NCBI RefSeq assembly: GCF_024622505.1 | Contig: NZ_JANKAS010000015.1 | Coordinates: 1 to 59,534 of the forward strand | Length of the DNA stretch: 59,534 nucleotides | Direction of reading: 5' to 3' | Source: Irregularibacter muris | GTDB lineage: Bacteria > Bacillota > Clostridia > Eubacteriales > Garciellaceae | Shown here: positions 24,372-33,881 of the stretch, in pieces | How positions within the stretch are numbered: the stretch's first letter is position 1 | Layout of the letters: the number at the start of each line of letters is the position of its first letter | Program-made: the position numbers and the translations under genes | The notes under the pieces: generated by a model | The model's database searches: none | The model's input: the letters and a program-made list of their open reading frames with translations, nothing else | What the model was told of the DNA's origin: nothing

Positions 24372-25703
24372 ATGGAAATAAAACAAGCTACTTTTCATGG
24401 GGGGATTCATCCTTCTTATTTTAAAGAATTTACTAGTCATAAGAAATTGATCCAATCCAACCCACCTTCCCAGGTAATTCTCCCTATGCAACAGCATATC
24501 GGTGCACCCTGTGAGCCTATAGTAAAAAAAGGTGATGTTGTAAAATTAGGTCAAAAAATTGGTGAACCAAAGGGCTTTGTATCTGCACCCATTCATGCCA
24601 GTGTTTCTGGAAAAGTTGTAGCTGTGGAGCCAAGATTACATCCTGATGGAAGAAAGGTATTATCAGTAGTCATAGAGTCGGATGGCTTAGATACTCTTCA
24701 TGAGGATATTAAACCTCAAGGGAATTTAGAAAGCCTTTCTCCTGAAAAGATACGTGACATCGTTGGAGAAGCAGGGGTAGTAGGTTTAGGTGGTGCCACC
24801 TTCCCCACAAAGGTAAAACTCTCTCCTCCTCCAGAAAAAAAGATTGATGCTGTGATATTAAATGGAGCAGAATGTGAGCCCTATCTAACAGCTGACCACC
24901 GCATAATGGTGGAAAGGGCAGAAGATGTAGTTTATGGATTGAAAGCTCTTTTAAAGGCTTTAGATGTTCAAAAAGGGTATATTGGAATTGAAGACAATAA
25001 GCTTGATGCTATAGAAGCCGTAAAAAAAGCTGTAGGCAATGATGCTAATATTGAAATTTATTCTCTGCATACAAAATATCCCCAAGGCGCGGAGAAGCAG
25101 TTAATTTATGCAGTAACTGGACGGGAAGTTCCTTCCGGGGGATTACCCATGGATGCTGGAGCCGTAGTACAAAACGTTGGAACGGCGGTAGCCATTGCAG
25201 ATGCTATAAAAATAGGTATGCCATTGGTGGAAAGAGTAGTTACTGTTACAGGCAGTGTCATAAAGGAACCACAAAATCTTTTGGTTAGATTGGGAACTCC
25301 CTTTAAAGAAATTATTGATCAATGTGGTGGATTTGCAAAAAATCCTGGAAAATTAATTATGGGTGGGCCTATGATGGGAATGGCCCAGTTTTCCATTGAA
25401 GTTCCTGTACTAAAAGGAACCTCGGGTATCTTGGCCCTAGATGAGGAGGAGGCTAACGTACCAGATCCAACACCATGTATTCGATGTGGGAAATGTGTGA
25501 ACGTATGTCCTATAAATTTATTGCCTTTATACATTTCAGCATATTCATTAAATGATGCCTTTGATAAGGCTGAAGAGTACCATGCACTAGATTGTATCGA
25601 ATGTGGTTCCTGCTCTTTTATCTGCCCTTCCAGAAGGCCTTTAGTTCCTTCCATTCGAGTGGCAAAAAGAGAAATACTTGCAAAAAAAAGAAAGGCTAAA
25701 TGA
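24372..25703 (+). CDS. rnfC: Rnf complex subunit C
   Basis: A 443-residue membrane-associated NADH-binding subunit of the ferredoxin:NAD+ oxidoreductase. The N-terminal barrel-sandwich domain (about 30-110) precedes the NuoF-like flavin/NAD region (GGATFPTKVK, AECEPYLTADH). Two [4Fe-4S] motifs follow near residues 366 and 408 (CIRCGKCVNVCP, CIECGSCSFICP). It passes electrons between NAD and the RnfG/D/B path. It is first of rnfCDGEAB, the gene order usual in Clostridia. AGGTGATAGAGAA lies upstream of ATG. Confidence 0.95.
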   Translation: MEIKQATFHGGIHPSYFKEFTSHKKLIQSNPPSQVILPMQQHIGAPCEPIVKKGDVVKLGQKIGEPKGFVSAPIHASVSGKVVAVEPRLHPDGRKVLSVVIESDGLDTLHEDIKPQGNLESLSPEKIRDIVGEAGVVGLGGATFPTKVKLSPPPEKKIDAVILNGAECEPYLTADHRIMVERAEDVVYGLKALLKALDVQKGYIGIEDNKLDAIEAVKKAVGNDANIEIYSLHTKYPQGAEKQLIYAVTGREVPSGGLPMDAGAVVQNVGTAVAIADAIKIGMPLVERVVTVTGSVIKEPQNLLVRLGTPFKEIIDQCGGFAKNPGKLIMGGPMMGMAQFSIEVPVLKGTSGILALDEEEANVPDPTPCIRCGKCVNVCPINLLPLYISAYSLNDAFDKAEEYHALDCIECGSCSFICPSRRPLVPSIRVAKREILAKKRKAK

Positions 25704-25717
25704 TAGGAGGTTGTGAA

Positions 25718-26686
25718 ATGAGTGACATGTTTTTAACGGCATCTTCTTCCCCCCATGTGCGGTCTAAAGAAGATGTTAGTATAATTATGAGAGATGTTGT
25801 TATTGCTTTATTACCAGCATTTATATGCTCCATATACTTTTTTGGAATGAAAGCTCTTACTTTAACCCTTGTTGCAGTACTAGTAGCAGTAGGTACAGAG
25901 GCTTTAATACAAAAACTTATGAAAAAACCTATAACCATCAATGATTGGAGTGCTGTGGTGACTGGAGTTTTGCTTGCTTTCAACTTGCCTGCAGGCGCAC
26001 CATGGTGGATTGCCTTGATTGGGTCTGTGTTTGCTATTGCTATTGTAAAACATGCCTTTGGTGGCATCGGACAAAATTTTATGAATCCAGCCTTAGCAGC
26101 AAGAGCCTTTTTGCTTGCTTCTTGGCCAACGAGAATGACAGCAGCAGCTTTTACATGGCCAGGAGGAGCAGATGCAGTAGCTACAGCTACACCCTTAGAA
26201 CTTTTAAAGGGTGCTGAAGGGGTAGTAGGAGAGCTACCCAGTATAGCTAGTTTGTTTATGGGAAATGTGGCAGGAACTATTGGAGAAACTTCTGCTTTAG
26301 CCCTAATTATTGGAGGAGCCTATCTTTTATATCGCAAGGTTATTACTTGGAGAATCCCCACAATTTATATAGGTACAGTGGCGGTATTGACCTTTATCTT
26401 TGGACAAGATGGACTATTTACTGGAAATGTATTGTACCATTTATTTGCAGGAGGATTAATGTTAGGTGCTTTTTACATGGCAACCGATTACTCATCTTCA
26501 CCTGTTACCCCAAGGGGTCAGATAATTTATGCATTAGGCTGCGGAATAATTACCAGTGCGATAAGATTATGGGGTGGCTATCCGGAAGGGGTTTCCTATT
26601 CTATTTTATTAATGAACGTAGCAGCTCCACTTATTGATAAATATACAATGCCTAAAATCTATGGGGAGGTGAAGGCTAATGCGTGA
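25718..26686 (+). CDS. rnfD: Rnf complex subunit D
   Basis: A 322-residue integral membrane subunit with about nine hydrophobic helices. The covalent-FMN threonine is expected in the segment DAVATATPLELLK (about residues 152-164), the RnfD flavinylation region. ApbE, encoded at 29580, would attach it. ATG 25718 follows TAGGAGGTTGTGAA; an in-frame start overlapping the rnfC stop is less likely. It ends 8 bp inside rnfG. Confidence 0.93.
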   Translation: MSDMFLTASSSPHVRSKEDVSIIMRDVVIALLPAFICSIYFFGMKALTLTLVAVLVAVGTEALIQKLMKKPITINDWSAVVTGVLLAFNLPAGAPWWIALIGSVFAIAIVKHAFGGIGQNFMNPALAARAFLLASWPTRMTAAAFTWPGGADAVATATPLELLKGAEGVVGELPSIASLFMGNVAGTIGETSALALIIGGAYLLYRKVITWRIPTIYIGTVAVLTFIFGQDGLFTGNVLYHLFAGGLMLGAFYMATDYSSSPVTPRGQIIYALGCGIITSAIRLWGGYPEGVSYSILLMNVAAPLIDKYTMPKIYGEVKANA

Positions 26687-27260
26687 GATTGCTAAATTAG
26701 CAGGAGTTTTATTTGTCATTACAGCCCTTGCTGCGGTCATATTAGGTTTTACCAATATAGCCACAGCAGAGAAAATAGAAGCACAAGTAGAACAAGAAAA
26801 CTTAGAAGCTAGACAGGAAGCCTTACCTATAGCAGACACCTTTGAAGAAGTAACAGACTCTGAAGTAGATAATGCTTTAAAGACACCAGACTTTAGCTCT
26901 ATTACTGAAGTATATGTAGGGAAAAAAGGGGAGGAGATTGTGGGATATACTCTCAAGTCCACACCCGCAGGTTACGGCGGAGAAGTTGTGTTGATTACAG
27001 GTATTTCTGTAGAAGGCAAGGTGACAGGTATTAAGGTAGTAAGTCATCAAGAAACTCCTGGACTAGGAGCCAATGCCACAAATCCAGAATTTCAAAACAA
27101 ATATATAGATAAATCCATTGATCAACCATTAGCAGTAGTAAAAACTGCACCTAGCAAGGATAATGAAATTGAAGCCATAACAGGTGCAACAATAACTTCT
27201 AGTGCAGTGACTACTGGTGTAAATACTTCTATTGATTTATACCATCAATATTTAAAGTGA
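26679..27260 (+). CDS. rnfG: Rnf complex subunit G
   Basis: A 193-residue subunit with one N-terminal transmembrane helix (about 7-28) and an extracytoplasmic FMN-binding domain. The flavinylation motif is TGATITSSAVTTGV near residue 168, with the second Thr of TGATIT as the ester site in the family. Its start overlaps rnfD by 8 bp, with GGGGAGGTGAAGGCTA inside rnfD as ribosome binding site. It is an ApbE client. Confidence 0.94.
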   Translation: MREIAKLAGVLFVITALAAVILGFTNIATAEKIEAQVEQENLEARQEALPIADTFEEVTDSEVDNALKTPDFSSITEVYVGKKGEEIVGYTLKSTPAGYGGEVVLITGISVEGKVTGIKVVSHQETPGLGANATNPEFQNKYIDKSIDQPLAVVKTAPSKDNEIEAITGATITSSAVTTGVNTSIDLYHQYLK

Positions 27261-27289
27261 GAGCGTTAACTATTTAGGAGGTGAAAGTT

Positions 27290-27883
27290 TTGAATTTCAG
27301 TAAAAATCTTATGAATGGTATTGTAACGGAAAATCCGACTTTTAGATTATTATTGGGAATGTGTCCTACACTTGCGGTCACAACAGCAGCAATTAATGGC
27401 GTAGGCATGGGCTTAGCTACAGCAGCGGTATTAATAGGATCCAATGTAGTTATATCTCTATTAAAAAATGTAATTCCTTCAAAGGTTCGTATTCCAGCCT
27501 ATGTTGTTATTATTGCTTCCTTTGTCACAATGATAGGGATGCTCATGAAGGCATATGTTCCTGCTTTAGATAAGTCTTTAGGATTATTTATTCCCTTAAT
27601 CGTTGTTAACTGTATTATTTTAGCCAGGGCAGAATCCTTTGCCTCTAAAAATGGAATCAAAGACTCTTTAGCGGATGGATTAGGAATGGGCCTTGGTTTT
27701 ACTATTTCTCTAACCTTATTAGGAGCCATTAGAGAACTATTAGGTGCAGGAAGCATTTTTGGATTCCCAGTAATGGGAGCTGCCTTTGAACCAGCGATTA
27801 TTATGATTCTACCACCGGGAGCATTTTTAACATTGGGATTATTATTGGGGCTAATGAATAAGATGTCCCAAAAAGCTCAGTAG
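27290..27883 (+). CDS. rnfE: Rnf complex subunit E
   Basis: A 197-residue integral membrane protein with six predicted helices, homologous to RnfA and NqrD/E. The conserved [17 protein letters not shown] lies near the N terminus and the second half repeats the fold in inverted topology. TTG 27290 is chosen as start because AGGAGG ends 8 bp before it; the GTG at 27281 overlaps the Shine-Dalgarno itself. Together with RnfA it forms the ion-translocating core carrying an intramembrane Fe-S centre. Confidence 0.93.
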   Translation: MNFSKNLMNGIVTENPTFRLLLGMCPTLAVTTAAINGVGMGLATAAVLIGSNVVISLLKNVIPSKVRIPAYVVIIASFVTMIGMLMKAYVPALDKSLGLFIPLIVVNCIILARAESFASKNGIKDSLADGLGMGLGFTISLTLLGAIRELLGAGSIFGFPVMGAAFEPAIIMILPPGAFLTLGLLLGLMNKMSQKAQ

Positions 27884-27900
27884 GAAAGGAGAGAATAAAC

Positions 27901-28479
27901 TTGTTTGCAAAGTTATTTATTATTTTACTCAGTGCAATTTTAGTCAACAACTTCGTACTCGCACGTTTTTTAGGCATATGTCCTTTCCTAGGGGTTTCAA
28001 AACAGGTAGAAACTGCAGTGGGAATGGGTATGGCCGTTACTTTTGTTATGGCACTGGCATCAGCAGTAACTTGGGTGATTCAAGAGTTAATACTAGTAAA
28101 TCTTGGTATTGAATATTTACAGACCATTGCCTTTATTTTAGTTATTGCTTCGCTAGTACAACTTGTAGAAATGATTATTCAAAAAACAAGTCCAACTCTA
28201 TACCAGGCATTGGGAGTTTATCTTCCATTGATTACGACAAACTGTGCTGTTTTAGGGGTTACTATCTTAAATATACAATATGAGTACAACTTAATTGAAA
28301 CCATCATTCATGGGACAGGTGCTGCTCTAGGTTTTACATTGGCTATTGTACTATTTGCAGGTATTCGTGAACGTTTAGAATTGGCATCAGTACCTGAAGC
28401 ACTAAAAGGTTTTCCGGTAGCTCTGATTACAGCAGGGCTTATGTCAATTGCATTTTTAGGTTTTCAGGGACTATTATAA
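27901..28479 (+). CDS. rnfA: Rnf complex subunit A
   Basis: A 192-residue membrane protein, partner and homologue of RnfE. It has the characteristic [19 protein letters not shown] near residues 16-34 and the TTNCAVLGV motif near 109; the Cys in these motifs ligate the intramembrane cluster in the family. The start is TTG 27901 after AAAGGAGAGAATAAAC. It lies 17 bp downstream of rnfE and 18 bp upstream of rnfB. Confidence 0.94.
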   Translation: MFAKLFIILLSAILVNNFVLARFLGICPFLGVSKQVETAVGMGMAVTFVMALASAVTWVIQELILVNLGIEYLQTIAFILVIASLVQLVEMIIQKTSPTLYQALGVYLPLITTNCAVLGVTILNIQYEYNLIETIIHGTGAALGFTLAIVLFAGIRERLELASVPEALKGFPVALITAGLMSIAFLGFQGLL

Positions 28480-28497
28480 GAGAGAGGTGACCAGCAT

Positions 28498-29478
28498 ATG
28501 ATAGAACAAATCCTTTGGCCAGTAGTGAGTTTAGGTGGGATGGGTCTTCTGTTTGCAAGCGGTTTAGGATATGCTTCCAAGATATTTGCTATTGAAACTG
28601 ACCCAAGAGTCCCCCAAGTAAGAGATGTATTACCAGGTGCCAATTGTGGTGGATGTGGATATCCTGGTTGTGATGCTTTTGCTGCAGCAGTTGTAGCAGG
28701 AGAGGCACCCACAGACGGATGTCCTGTAGGTGGTTCTGCTTGTGCAGCAAATGTGGGATCCATCATGGGAGTAGCTGCTTCCACTTCAGAAAGAATGATT
28801 GCAAGAGTAATATGTAATGGAACTTGTAATAATGCAAAGGAAAAATATAAATATGAAGGAATTCAAGACTGTAGAGCAGCGGCGGCAGTATCGGGAGGAA
28901 GCAAACAATGTTCTTACGGTTGTTTAGGACTTGGCACCTGTGAGAGGGTATGTCCCTTTGATGCCATTCATGTAAATGACGAAGGCATTGCAGAAGTGGA
29001 TGCAGAAAAATGTACAGCTTGTGGAAAATGTATAGATGCCTGTCCTAAGGTTGTAATTAAATTAGTACCAGAATCTAAAGAAGTAAGGGTACTGTGTAAT
29101 TCTATAGATAAGGGTAAAGAAGTAAAAAATAATTGTAGCGTAGGCTGCATTGGGTGCCAGATTTGTGTAAAGGCATGTCCCTTTGATGCTATGGAATTTA
29201 AAGACAATTTAGCCTATATCAACTATGAAAAATGTACAAATTGTATGATTTGCGCAGAGAAATGTCCAACAAAGGCCATATATGCAAATTTTGCTAATCG
29301 TAAAAAAGCCTATATCAATCAGGATAAATGTATAAAATGCACCATCTGTAAGAAAAATTGCCCAGTGGATGCCATAGAAGGTGCAGTTAAGCAAACTCAT
29401 AATATTCTAGAGGATAAATGCGTCGGCTGCGGTATATGTGAAGAAAAGTGTCCTAAGGACGCGATTGATATGAAATAG
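28498..29478 (+). CDS. rnfB: Rnf complex subunit B, ferredoxin-oxidising
   Basis: A 326-residue protein with an N-terminal membrane anchor (about 8-27). The RnfB Fe-S domain follows (GANCGGCGYPGCDAFAAA, about 45-62), then a CxxxxGxxC-type region (CSYGCLGLGTCERVCP) and five more ferredoxin motifs (CTACGKC, CIGCQIC, CTNCMIC, CIKCTIC, CVGCGIC). It receives electrons from reduced ferredoxin. The number of ferredoxin repeats is high, as in acetogen-type RnfB. Its stop codon lies within the stem of the operon terminator. Confidence 0.94.
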   Translation: MIEQILWPVVSLGGMGLLFASGLGYASKIFAIETDPRVPQVRDVLPGANCGGCGYPGCDAFAAAVVAGEAPTDGCPVGGSACAANVGSIMGVAASTSERMIARVICNGTCNNAKEKYKYEGIQDCRAAAAVSGGSKQCSYGCLGLGTCERVCPFDAIHVNDEGIAEVDAEKCTACGKCIDACPKVVIKLVPESKEVRVLCNSIDKGKEVKNNCSVGCIGCQICVKACPFDAMEFKDNLAYINYEKCTNCMICAEKCPTKAIYANFANRKKAYINQDKCIKCTICKKNCPVDAIEGAVKQTHNILEDKCVGCGICEEKCPKDAIDMK

Positions 29479-29507
29479 AAGAAGGAAACTTCTTCTATTT
29501 TTTTTGT
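29473..29507 (+). terminator. Intrinsic terminator after rnfB
   Basis: AAATAGAAGAAG and CTTCTTCTATTT pair around GAAA, followed by a T-run. The rnfB stop codon is part of the left arm. Confidence 0.9.
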
Positions 29508-29579
29508 CCAAAGAAGAAAGTATTGTTTTCAATATATTTGAATGTTAAACTTATAGAAGATTGAGTAGGAGGCTGAATA

Positions 29580-30629
29580 ATGAAAGAAAAATTTATTATT
29601 ATTGTACTTATAGCAATGATTTTTACCCTAACATCTTGTAGTAATGCAAATAACAAAGATAATACCCATTCAGCAGAGCCCGTAAAAGGCACCCATAGTG
29701 GGATGGGTACCCTGATTGAATTTACTGTATATGGAGATAATGCCAAAGAGGCGATCAAAAAGGGAAAAGAAGTAATGAATGAAATTGAGCAAGAAATGAG
29801 CTTGAACATAAAAGATAGTGAGGTAAATAAAATAAATGCACAAGCAGGTAAAACAGCAGTTTCCGTAAGCCCAGAAACTTTTAGTGTTGTAAAAAGAGGA
29901 GTATATTTTTCAAAACTAACTGAAGGAAATTTTGATATTACCATTGCCCCCATTTCTCAATTATGGGATATCGGTCAGGATGATGCAAGGGTTCCTTCTC
30001 AGGATGAAATAGAAGCTTTATTACCCTTAGTGAATTATCGACATATCCAATTAGATGAAAAGAATACGAGTGTCCTATTGGAAGAAAAGGATATGAAAAT
30101 AGATTTAGGAGGAATTGCTAAAGGCTATGCGGCTGATAGGGTGATCGATGTCTTTAAGGATATGGGCATAAAAAATGCATTGGTTAGTGTAGGAGGAAAT
30201 ATTAAAGTCATTGGAGAAAACCCCCAAAAGGGTCGTGCTTGGACAGTGGGTTTAAGACATCCTAGAAAAGCAAGAGGAAATTATTTTGCAACCATTCGTT
30301 TAAATGATGGGGAGACAGTGGTAACTTCTGGGGACTATGAAAGATATTTTATAAAGGATGACATAAGATATCACCATATCTTTAATGCTAAAGAGGGTCA
30401 ACCTTCAAAAAGTGATATTATTGGAGCCACAATTATTACTCAAAACTCTATGGATGCGGATGGTTTATCTACCAGCCTCTTTGTATTAGGAAGTAATAAA
30501 GGGATGAAAATGATAGATGAATTAGAAGGAGTAGAGGCTGTTATTATTACAAGGGATTTAAAAGTGATGATGACAGAGGGAATAAAAGATAGAATAGATG
30601 TTGAAAGCATGCAATTAGAAGCTGAATAA
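29580..30629 (+). CDS. apbE: FAD:protein FMN transferase (ApbE), lipoprotein
   Basis: A 349-residue exported lipoprotein: signal peptide with lipobox LTSC (Cys about 20). ApbE-family motifs include GMGTLIEFTVYG, NFDITIAPISQLWDIG, the KIDLGGIAKGYAADRVID stretch and NALVSVGGNIKVIG. It covalently attaches FMN from FAD to Thr of target motifs; the obvious clients are RnfD and RnfG just upstream and possibly the FMN-binding lipoprotein at 37907. ATG 29580 follows GTAGGAGGCTGAATA. Separated from rnfB by a terminator, so it may have its own promoter. Confidence 0.93.
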   Translation: MKEKFIIIVLIAMIFTLTSCSNANNKDNTHSAEPVKGTHSGMGTLIEFTVYGDNAKEAIKKGKEVMNEIEQEMSLNIKDSEVNKINAQAGKTAVSVSPETFSVVKRGVYFSKLTEGNFDITIAPISQLWDIGQDDARVPSQDEIEALLPLVNYRHIQLDEKNTSVLLEEKDMKIDLGGIAKGYAADRVIDVFKDMGIKNALVSVGGNIKVIGENPQKGRAWTVGLRHPRKARGNYFATIRLNDGETVVTSGDYERYFIKDDIRYHHIFNAKEGQPSKSDIIGATIITQNSMDADGLSTSLFVLGSNKGMKMIDELEGVEAVIITRDLKVMMTEGIKDRIDVESMQLEAE

Positions 30630-30653
30630 TGAATTAACTTAGAGGTGTTTGAA

Positions 30654-31037
30654 ATGACAAAATGGGATAAAATTTTAATAACATTCATTATTATTATAAG
30701 TCTTGGATCTATAGGGGCCATTACTTATTATAAAAGCCAAGCAGAGACATTATATGGTATTATTGAGTTAGAGGGAAAGGAAATAGATAGGATAAATTTA
30801 TTAACCGTTGAAAAACCTTATGAGATAAAATTGGAGAATGGTGAAGACTATAATATAGTAAGGGTAGAAAAAGGACGCATTGCTTTTATAGATGCAACTT
30901 GCCCCGATAAAGACTGTATCGAGATTGGGTGGCTTAGTGGACCAGGAGAAACATCGGTTTGCCTACCGAATAAAGCAATAATTAGAATAGAGAGCCCAAA
31001 GGTAGATAAGGAAGAAATAGATAGTACAACCTACTAA
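30654..31037 (+). CDS. NusG domain II-containing extracytoplasmic protein
   Basis: A 127-residue protein with one N-terminal transmembrane helix (about 9-28) and a NusG-II domain (about 35-120). The conserved ATCPDKDCIEIGWLSGPGETSVCLPNK includes two Cys (CPDKDC) and a third in VCLPN. It commonly neighbours ApbE and Rnf genes, suggesting an envelope redox role, though its function is unknown. ATG 30654 is preferred over GTG 30645, which overlaps AGAGGTG. Confidence 0.85.
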   Translation: MTKWDKILITFIIIISLGSIGAITYYKSQAETLYGIIELEGKEIDRINLLTVEKPYEIKLENGEDYNIVRVEKGRIAFIDATCPDKDCIEIGWLSGPGETSVCLPNKAIIRIESPKVDKEEIDSTTY

Positions 31038-31131
31038 ATTTGGAAAAAAAAATCTGCGAAATTCTTTGGTTCTACAATCAAACATTGGTATAATAATTGA
31101 GGATAGTTAAAATTAGGATAGGGGGAGACTA

Positions 31132-31395
31132 ATGAAACTAAAAAAAAGTCCAGGGATTTTCATCGTGACCATGATAGCCACCATGCTGATCGGGACATTT
31201 GTTGGAAATTTTCTAAAAGAGTATATAGGTATCTTTGGATATAACTATCCAATAAGCATTTTAAATCCCCAGGGAAACCCTTGGAATATCCTTGATTTAG
31301 ATGCAATTAAACTATCCTTTGGTTTAATGCTTCATGTAAATTTAGGCAGTATTTTGGGAATTGTCTTGGGACTATATATCTTTTACAAAAAATAG
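31132..31395 (+). CDS. DUF4321 small membrane protein
   Basis: An 87-residue protein with two transmembrane segments (about 9-29 and 60-83), matching the small family commonly found just before maf in Clostridia (DUF4321). The linker carries GYNYPISILNPQGNPWNILD. Its function is unknown. GGGGGAGACTA precedes ATG. It likely heads the maf-radC-mreB unit. Confidence 0.8.
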   Translation: MKLKKSPGIFIVTMIATMLIGTFVGNFLKEYIGIFGYNYPISILNPQGNPWNILDLDAIKLSFGLMLHVNLGSILGIVLGLYIFYKK

Positions 31396-31403
31396 GTGGT
31401 ATG

Positions 31404-32003
31404 ATGAAAAAAATAATATTGGCATCTCAGTCCCCTAGAAGAAGGGAATTATTAAAACAAATAGGAGTTAGCTTTGAAGTTATTCCCAGTTATATGAAAG
31501 AGACCATAGATCCCAAAGAAACCATAACAGAAAAAATAGAAATGCTCGCTTTGGAAAAAGCAATAGATGTAGCTAAAGAGATTACAGAGGAAGCTTTGGT
31601 CATTGGTGCGGATACCGTGGTAGTACTAGATAAAATACTGGGAAAACCCAGTAGCCAACAGGAGGCTAGAAATATGCTACAAAGCCTGGCAGGTAAAACT
31701 CATCAGGTAATTAGCGGTATTTCTATAATAGATACCAAAACCCAAAGGCAATGTACTGCCCATCAAGTGACTTATGTAAAAATGAGGGAATATGGAGTAG
31801 AAGAGATTAATAATTATATTGCTTCAGGAGAATGTTGGGATAAGGCTGGATCATATGCTATACAAGGATTAGGAGCTCTATTCGTTGAGGAAATTAAAGG
31901 GGATTATTTTAATGTAGTTGGTTTGCCCCTTGGGCTATTAAATAATTTATTGAAAACCTTTGGAGTAAATATCTTAGCTTCATTCATTCAAGAAGAATCT
32001 TAA
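31404..32003 (+). CDS. maf: Maf-family nucleoside triphosphate pyrophosphatase
   Basis: A 199-residue house-cleaning pyrophosphatase hydrolysing modified or non-canonical nucleotides such as dTTP/UTP. Motifs: ILASQSPRRRELL at the N terminus, GADTVV near residue 70, and the C-terminal GDYFNVVGLPL. The second of two adjacent ATG codons is used because of its spacing from AGGTGG. It begins the cell-shape/division block whose order maf-radC-mreB matches Bacillus. Confidence 0.93.
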   Translation: MKKIILASQSPRRRELLKQIGVSFEVIPSYMKETIDPKETITEKIEMLALEKAIDVAKEITEEALVIGADTVVVLDKILGKPSSQQEARNMLQSLAGKTHQVISGISIIDTKTQRQCTAHQVTYVKMREYGVEEINNYIASGECWDKAGSYAIQGLGALFVEEIKGDYFNVVGLPLGLLNNLLKTFGVNILASFIQEES

Positions 32004-32055
32004 GAGTATTTAAGAAGTCTTTTCCCAGTAAAAATCAATGGGAGATGGTAGGGAA

Positions 32056-32754
32056 ATGAAAGAATGTAGTCAAGAGCACTATACCATAAAGGAATTTCCT
32101 GAAGAGGAAAGACCTAGGGAAAAATTAATCAAGTATGGGGAAAAAAACCTATCGGATGCAGAACTATTGGCTATTCTATTGCGTACTGGCGGTAAAAATA
32201 TGACAGCAATATCTCTTGCCCATCAGATTTTAAATCACAATAAAATTGGACTAAGACACTTTATCGATGCTCCTATTGAAGAATTAAGAAAAATAAAGGG
32301 CATTGGCATAGCAAAGTCAGCTCAATTAAAGGCAGCTATAGAATTGGGGCGGAGATTATCTAGGGAAGACCCTATCAATAGAAACATTAAAAGCCCTTTG
32401 GATGTCGTAGATTACCTCATGGAAGAAATGCGTTACCTATCACAAGAACATTTTAAGGTGGTTCTTCTAAATACTAAAAATTTTGTGATTAGCATTGACA
32501 CCGTGACCATAGGAACGGTAAACGCTTCCTTGGTACACCCAAGAGAAGTTTTTAAAAATGCCATAAAAAAGAGCTGTACTTCCATCATACTTGTGCACAA
32601 TCATCCCAGTGGGGACCCATACCCCAGTGTAGAAGATAAGTCCATCACTAAAAGGCTTATTGAAGCAGGTAATATTATTGGAATAAAAGTTCTAGATCAT
32701 ATCATTATAGGAGATGGAAAGTATTTAAGCTTTAATGAAAAAGGAATGATATAA
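32056..32754 (+). CDS. radC: RadC-family JAB1/MPN protein
   Basis: A 232-residue protein with N-terminal helix-hairpin-helix region (LRKIKGIGIAKSAQLKAAIELG, about 80-101) and a C-terminal RadC domain with the JAMM metalloprotease-like motif HNHPSGDPYPSVED near residue 181. The family was named for DNA repair, though its biochemical role is unsettled. ATG 32056 is favoured by GGAGATGGTAGGGA; an upstream ATG at 32038 lacks a site. Located between maf and mreB. Confidence 0.92.
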   Translation: MKECSQEHYTIKEFPEEERPREKLIKYGEKNLSDAELLAILLRTGGKNMTAISLAHQILNHNKIGLRHFIDAPIEELRKIKGIGIAKSAQLKAAIELGRRLSREDPINRNIKSPLDVVDYLMEEMRYLSQEHFKVVLLNTKNFVISIDTVTIGTVNASLVHPREVFKNAIKKSCTSIILVHNHPSGDPYPSVEDKSITKRLIEAGNIIGIKVLDHIIIGDGKYLSFNEKGMI

Positions 32755-32832
32755 TAATTATCGGTTACATACACTAATCAATAAACCTAAAAAGATAAAT
32801 TGTATTTTTGACAAAATAGAGGAGGAGCAAGA

Positions 32833-33864
32833 ATGAGCAAGTTTGGTTTTTTTTCAAAGGATGTAGGCATTGATCTGGGAACGGCAAATACATTGGTATA
32901 TGTCAGAGGTAAAGGTATTATGGTAAGGGAGCCTTCTGTAGTTGCCATAAATAAAAATATAAAAGCGGTCATGGCAGTAGGGGAAGAAGCGAAAAAAATG
33001 ATTGGAAGGACCCCGGGAAATATAGTGGCCATCCGGCCCATGAAGGATGGGGTAATCGCAGACTTTGATATTACCCAAAATATGTTAAAATATTTTATTA
33101 AAAAAGCCTATAATAAAAACAAAATGGTTAAACCAAGGGTACTCGTTTGTGTGCCATCAGGAGTCACTGAAGTTGAAAAGAGGGCAGTAACTGAGGCAGC
33201 AGAACAGGCGGGAGCTAAGGAAGCCTACGTCATTGAAGAACCAATGGCGGCTGCTATTGGTGCAGGATTACCTGTAGGAGAGCCTACTGGGAGTATGGTA
33301 GTTGATATTGGTGGAGGTACTAGTGAAGTGGCTATCCTATCTCTAGGTGGAATTGTTACAAGTAAGTCAATTCGTGTAGGTGGTAATGAACTAGACGATG
33401 CGATTATCCAGTATATTAAAAAAGAGTATAACTTAATGATAGGAGAAAGAACTGCTGAAGAAATCAAGATAAATATAGGTTCAGCTTTCCCCTCTACAGA
33501 AAAGAAATATATGGATATTAAAGGTAGAGATTTAGTGTCAGGACTTCCAAAGACCTTAGAGATAAATTCTGAGGAAATATTAAGTGCATTAAAAGAACCA
33601 GTTAATGGCATTGTTGAGGCAGTAAAATACAGCCTAGAAAAAACTCCGCCGGAATTAGCTGCGGACATTATGGATAAAGGAATTATGCTAACTGGTGGAG
33701 GCGCATTACTAAATGGACTAGACGAGCTAATTAGAGCTGAGACAGGCATGCCTGTGGATATAGCGGAAGATCCTTTGGATTGTGTGGTAAAAGGAACAGG
33801 TATGGTACTTGATGATGTGGAGATGTTTAATAAGGTGATTGCCGCTTCTAAAAGAATCGGTTAG
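32833..33864 (+). CDS. mreB: Rod-shape-determining protein MreB
   Basis: A 343-residue bacterial actin homologue that organises lateral wall synthesis at the membrane. The phosphate-1 motif [13 protein letters not shown] (about 13-25), phosphate-2 motif [14 protein letters not shown] (about 157-170) and adenosine motif [14 protein letters not shown] are complete. The N terminus [12 protein letters not shown] gives the amphipathic membrane-binding start. AGAGGAGGAGCAAG precedes ATG. It leads mreB-mreC-mreD-PBP2. Confidence 0.97.
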   Translation: MSKFGFFSKDVGIDLGTANTLVYVRGKGIMVREPSVVAINKNIKAVMAVGEEAKKMIGRTPGNIVAIRPMKDGVIADFDITQNMLKYFIKKAYNKNKMVKPRVLVCVPSGVTEVEKRAVTEAAEQAGAKEAYVIEEPMAAAIGAGLPVGEPTGSMVVDIGGGTSEVAILSLGGIVTSKSIRVGGNELDDAIIQYIKKEYNLMIGERTAEEIKINIGSAFPSTEKKYMDIKGRDLVSGLPKTLEINSEEILSALKEPVNGIVEAVKYSLEKTPPELAADIMDKGIMLTGGGALLNGLDELIRAETGMPVDIAEDPLDCVVKGTGMVLDDVEMFNKVIAASKRIG

Positions 33865-33881
33865 ATAGATGGGGTGAAAAC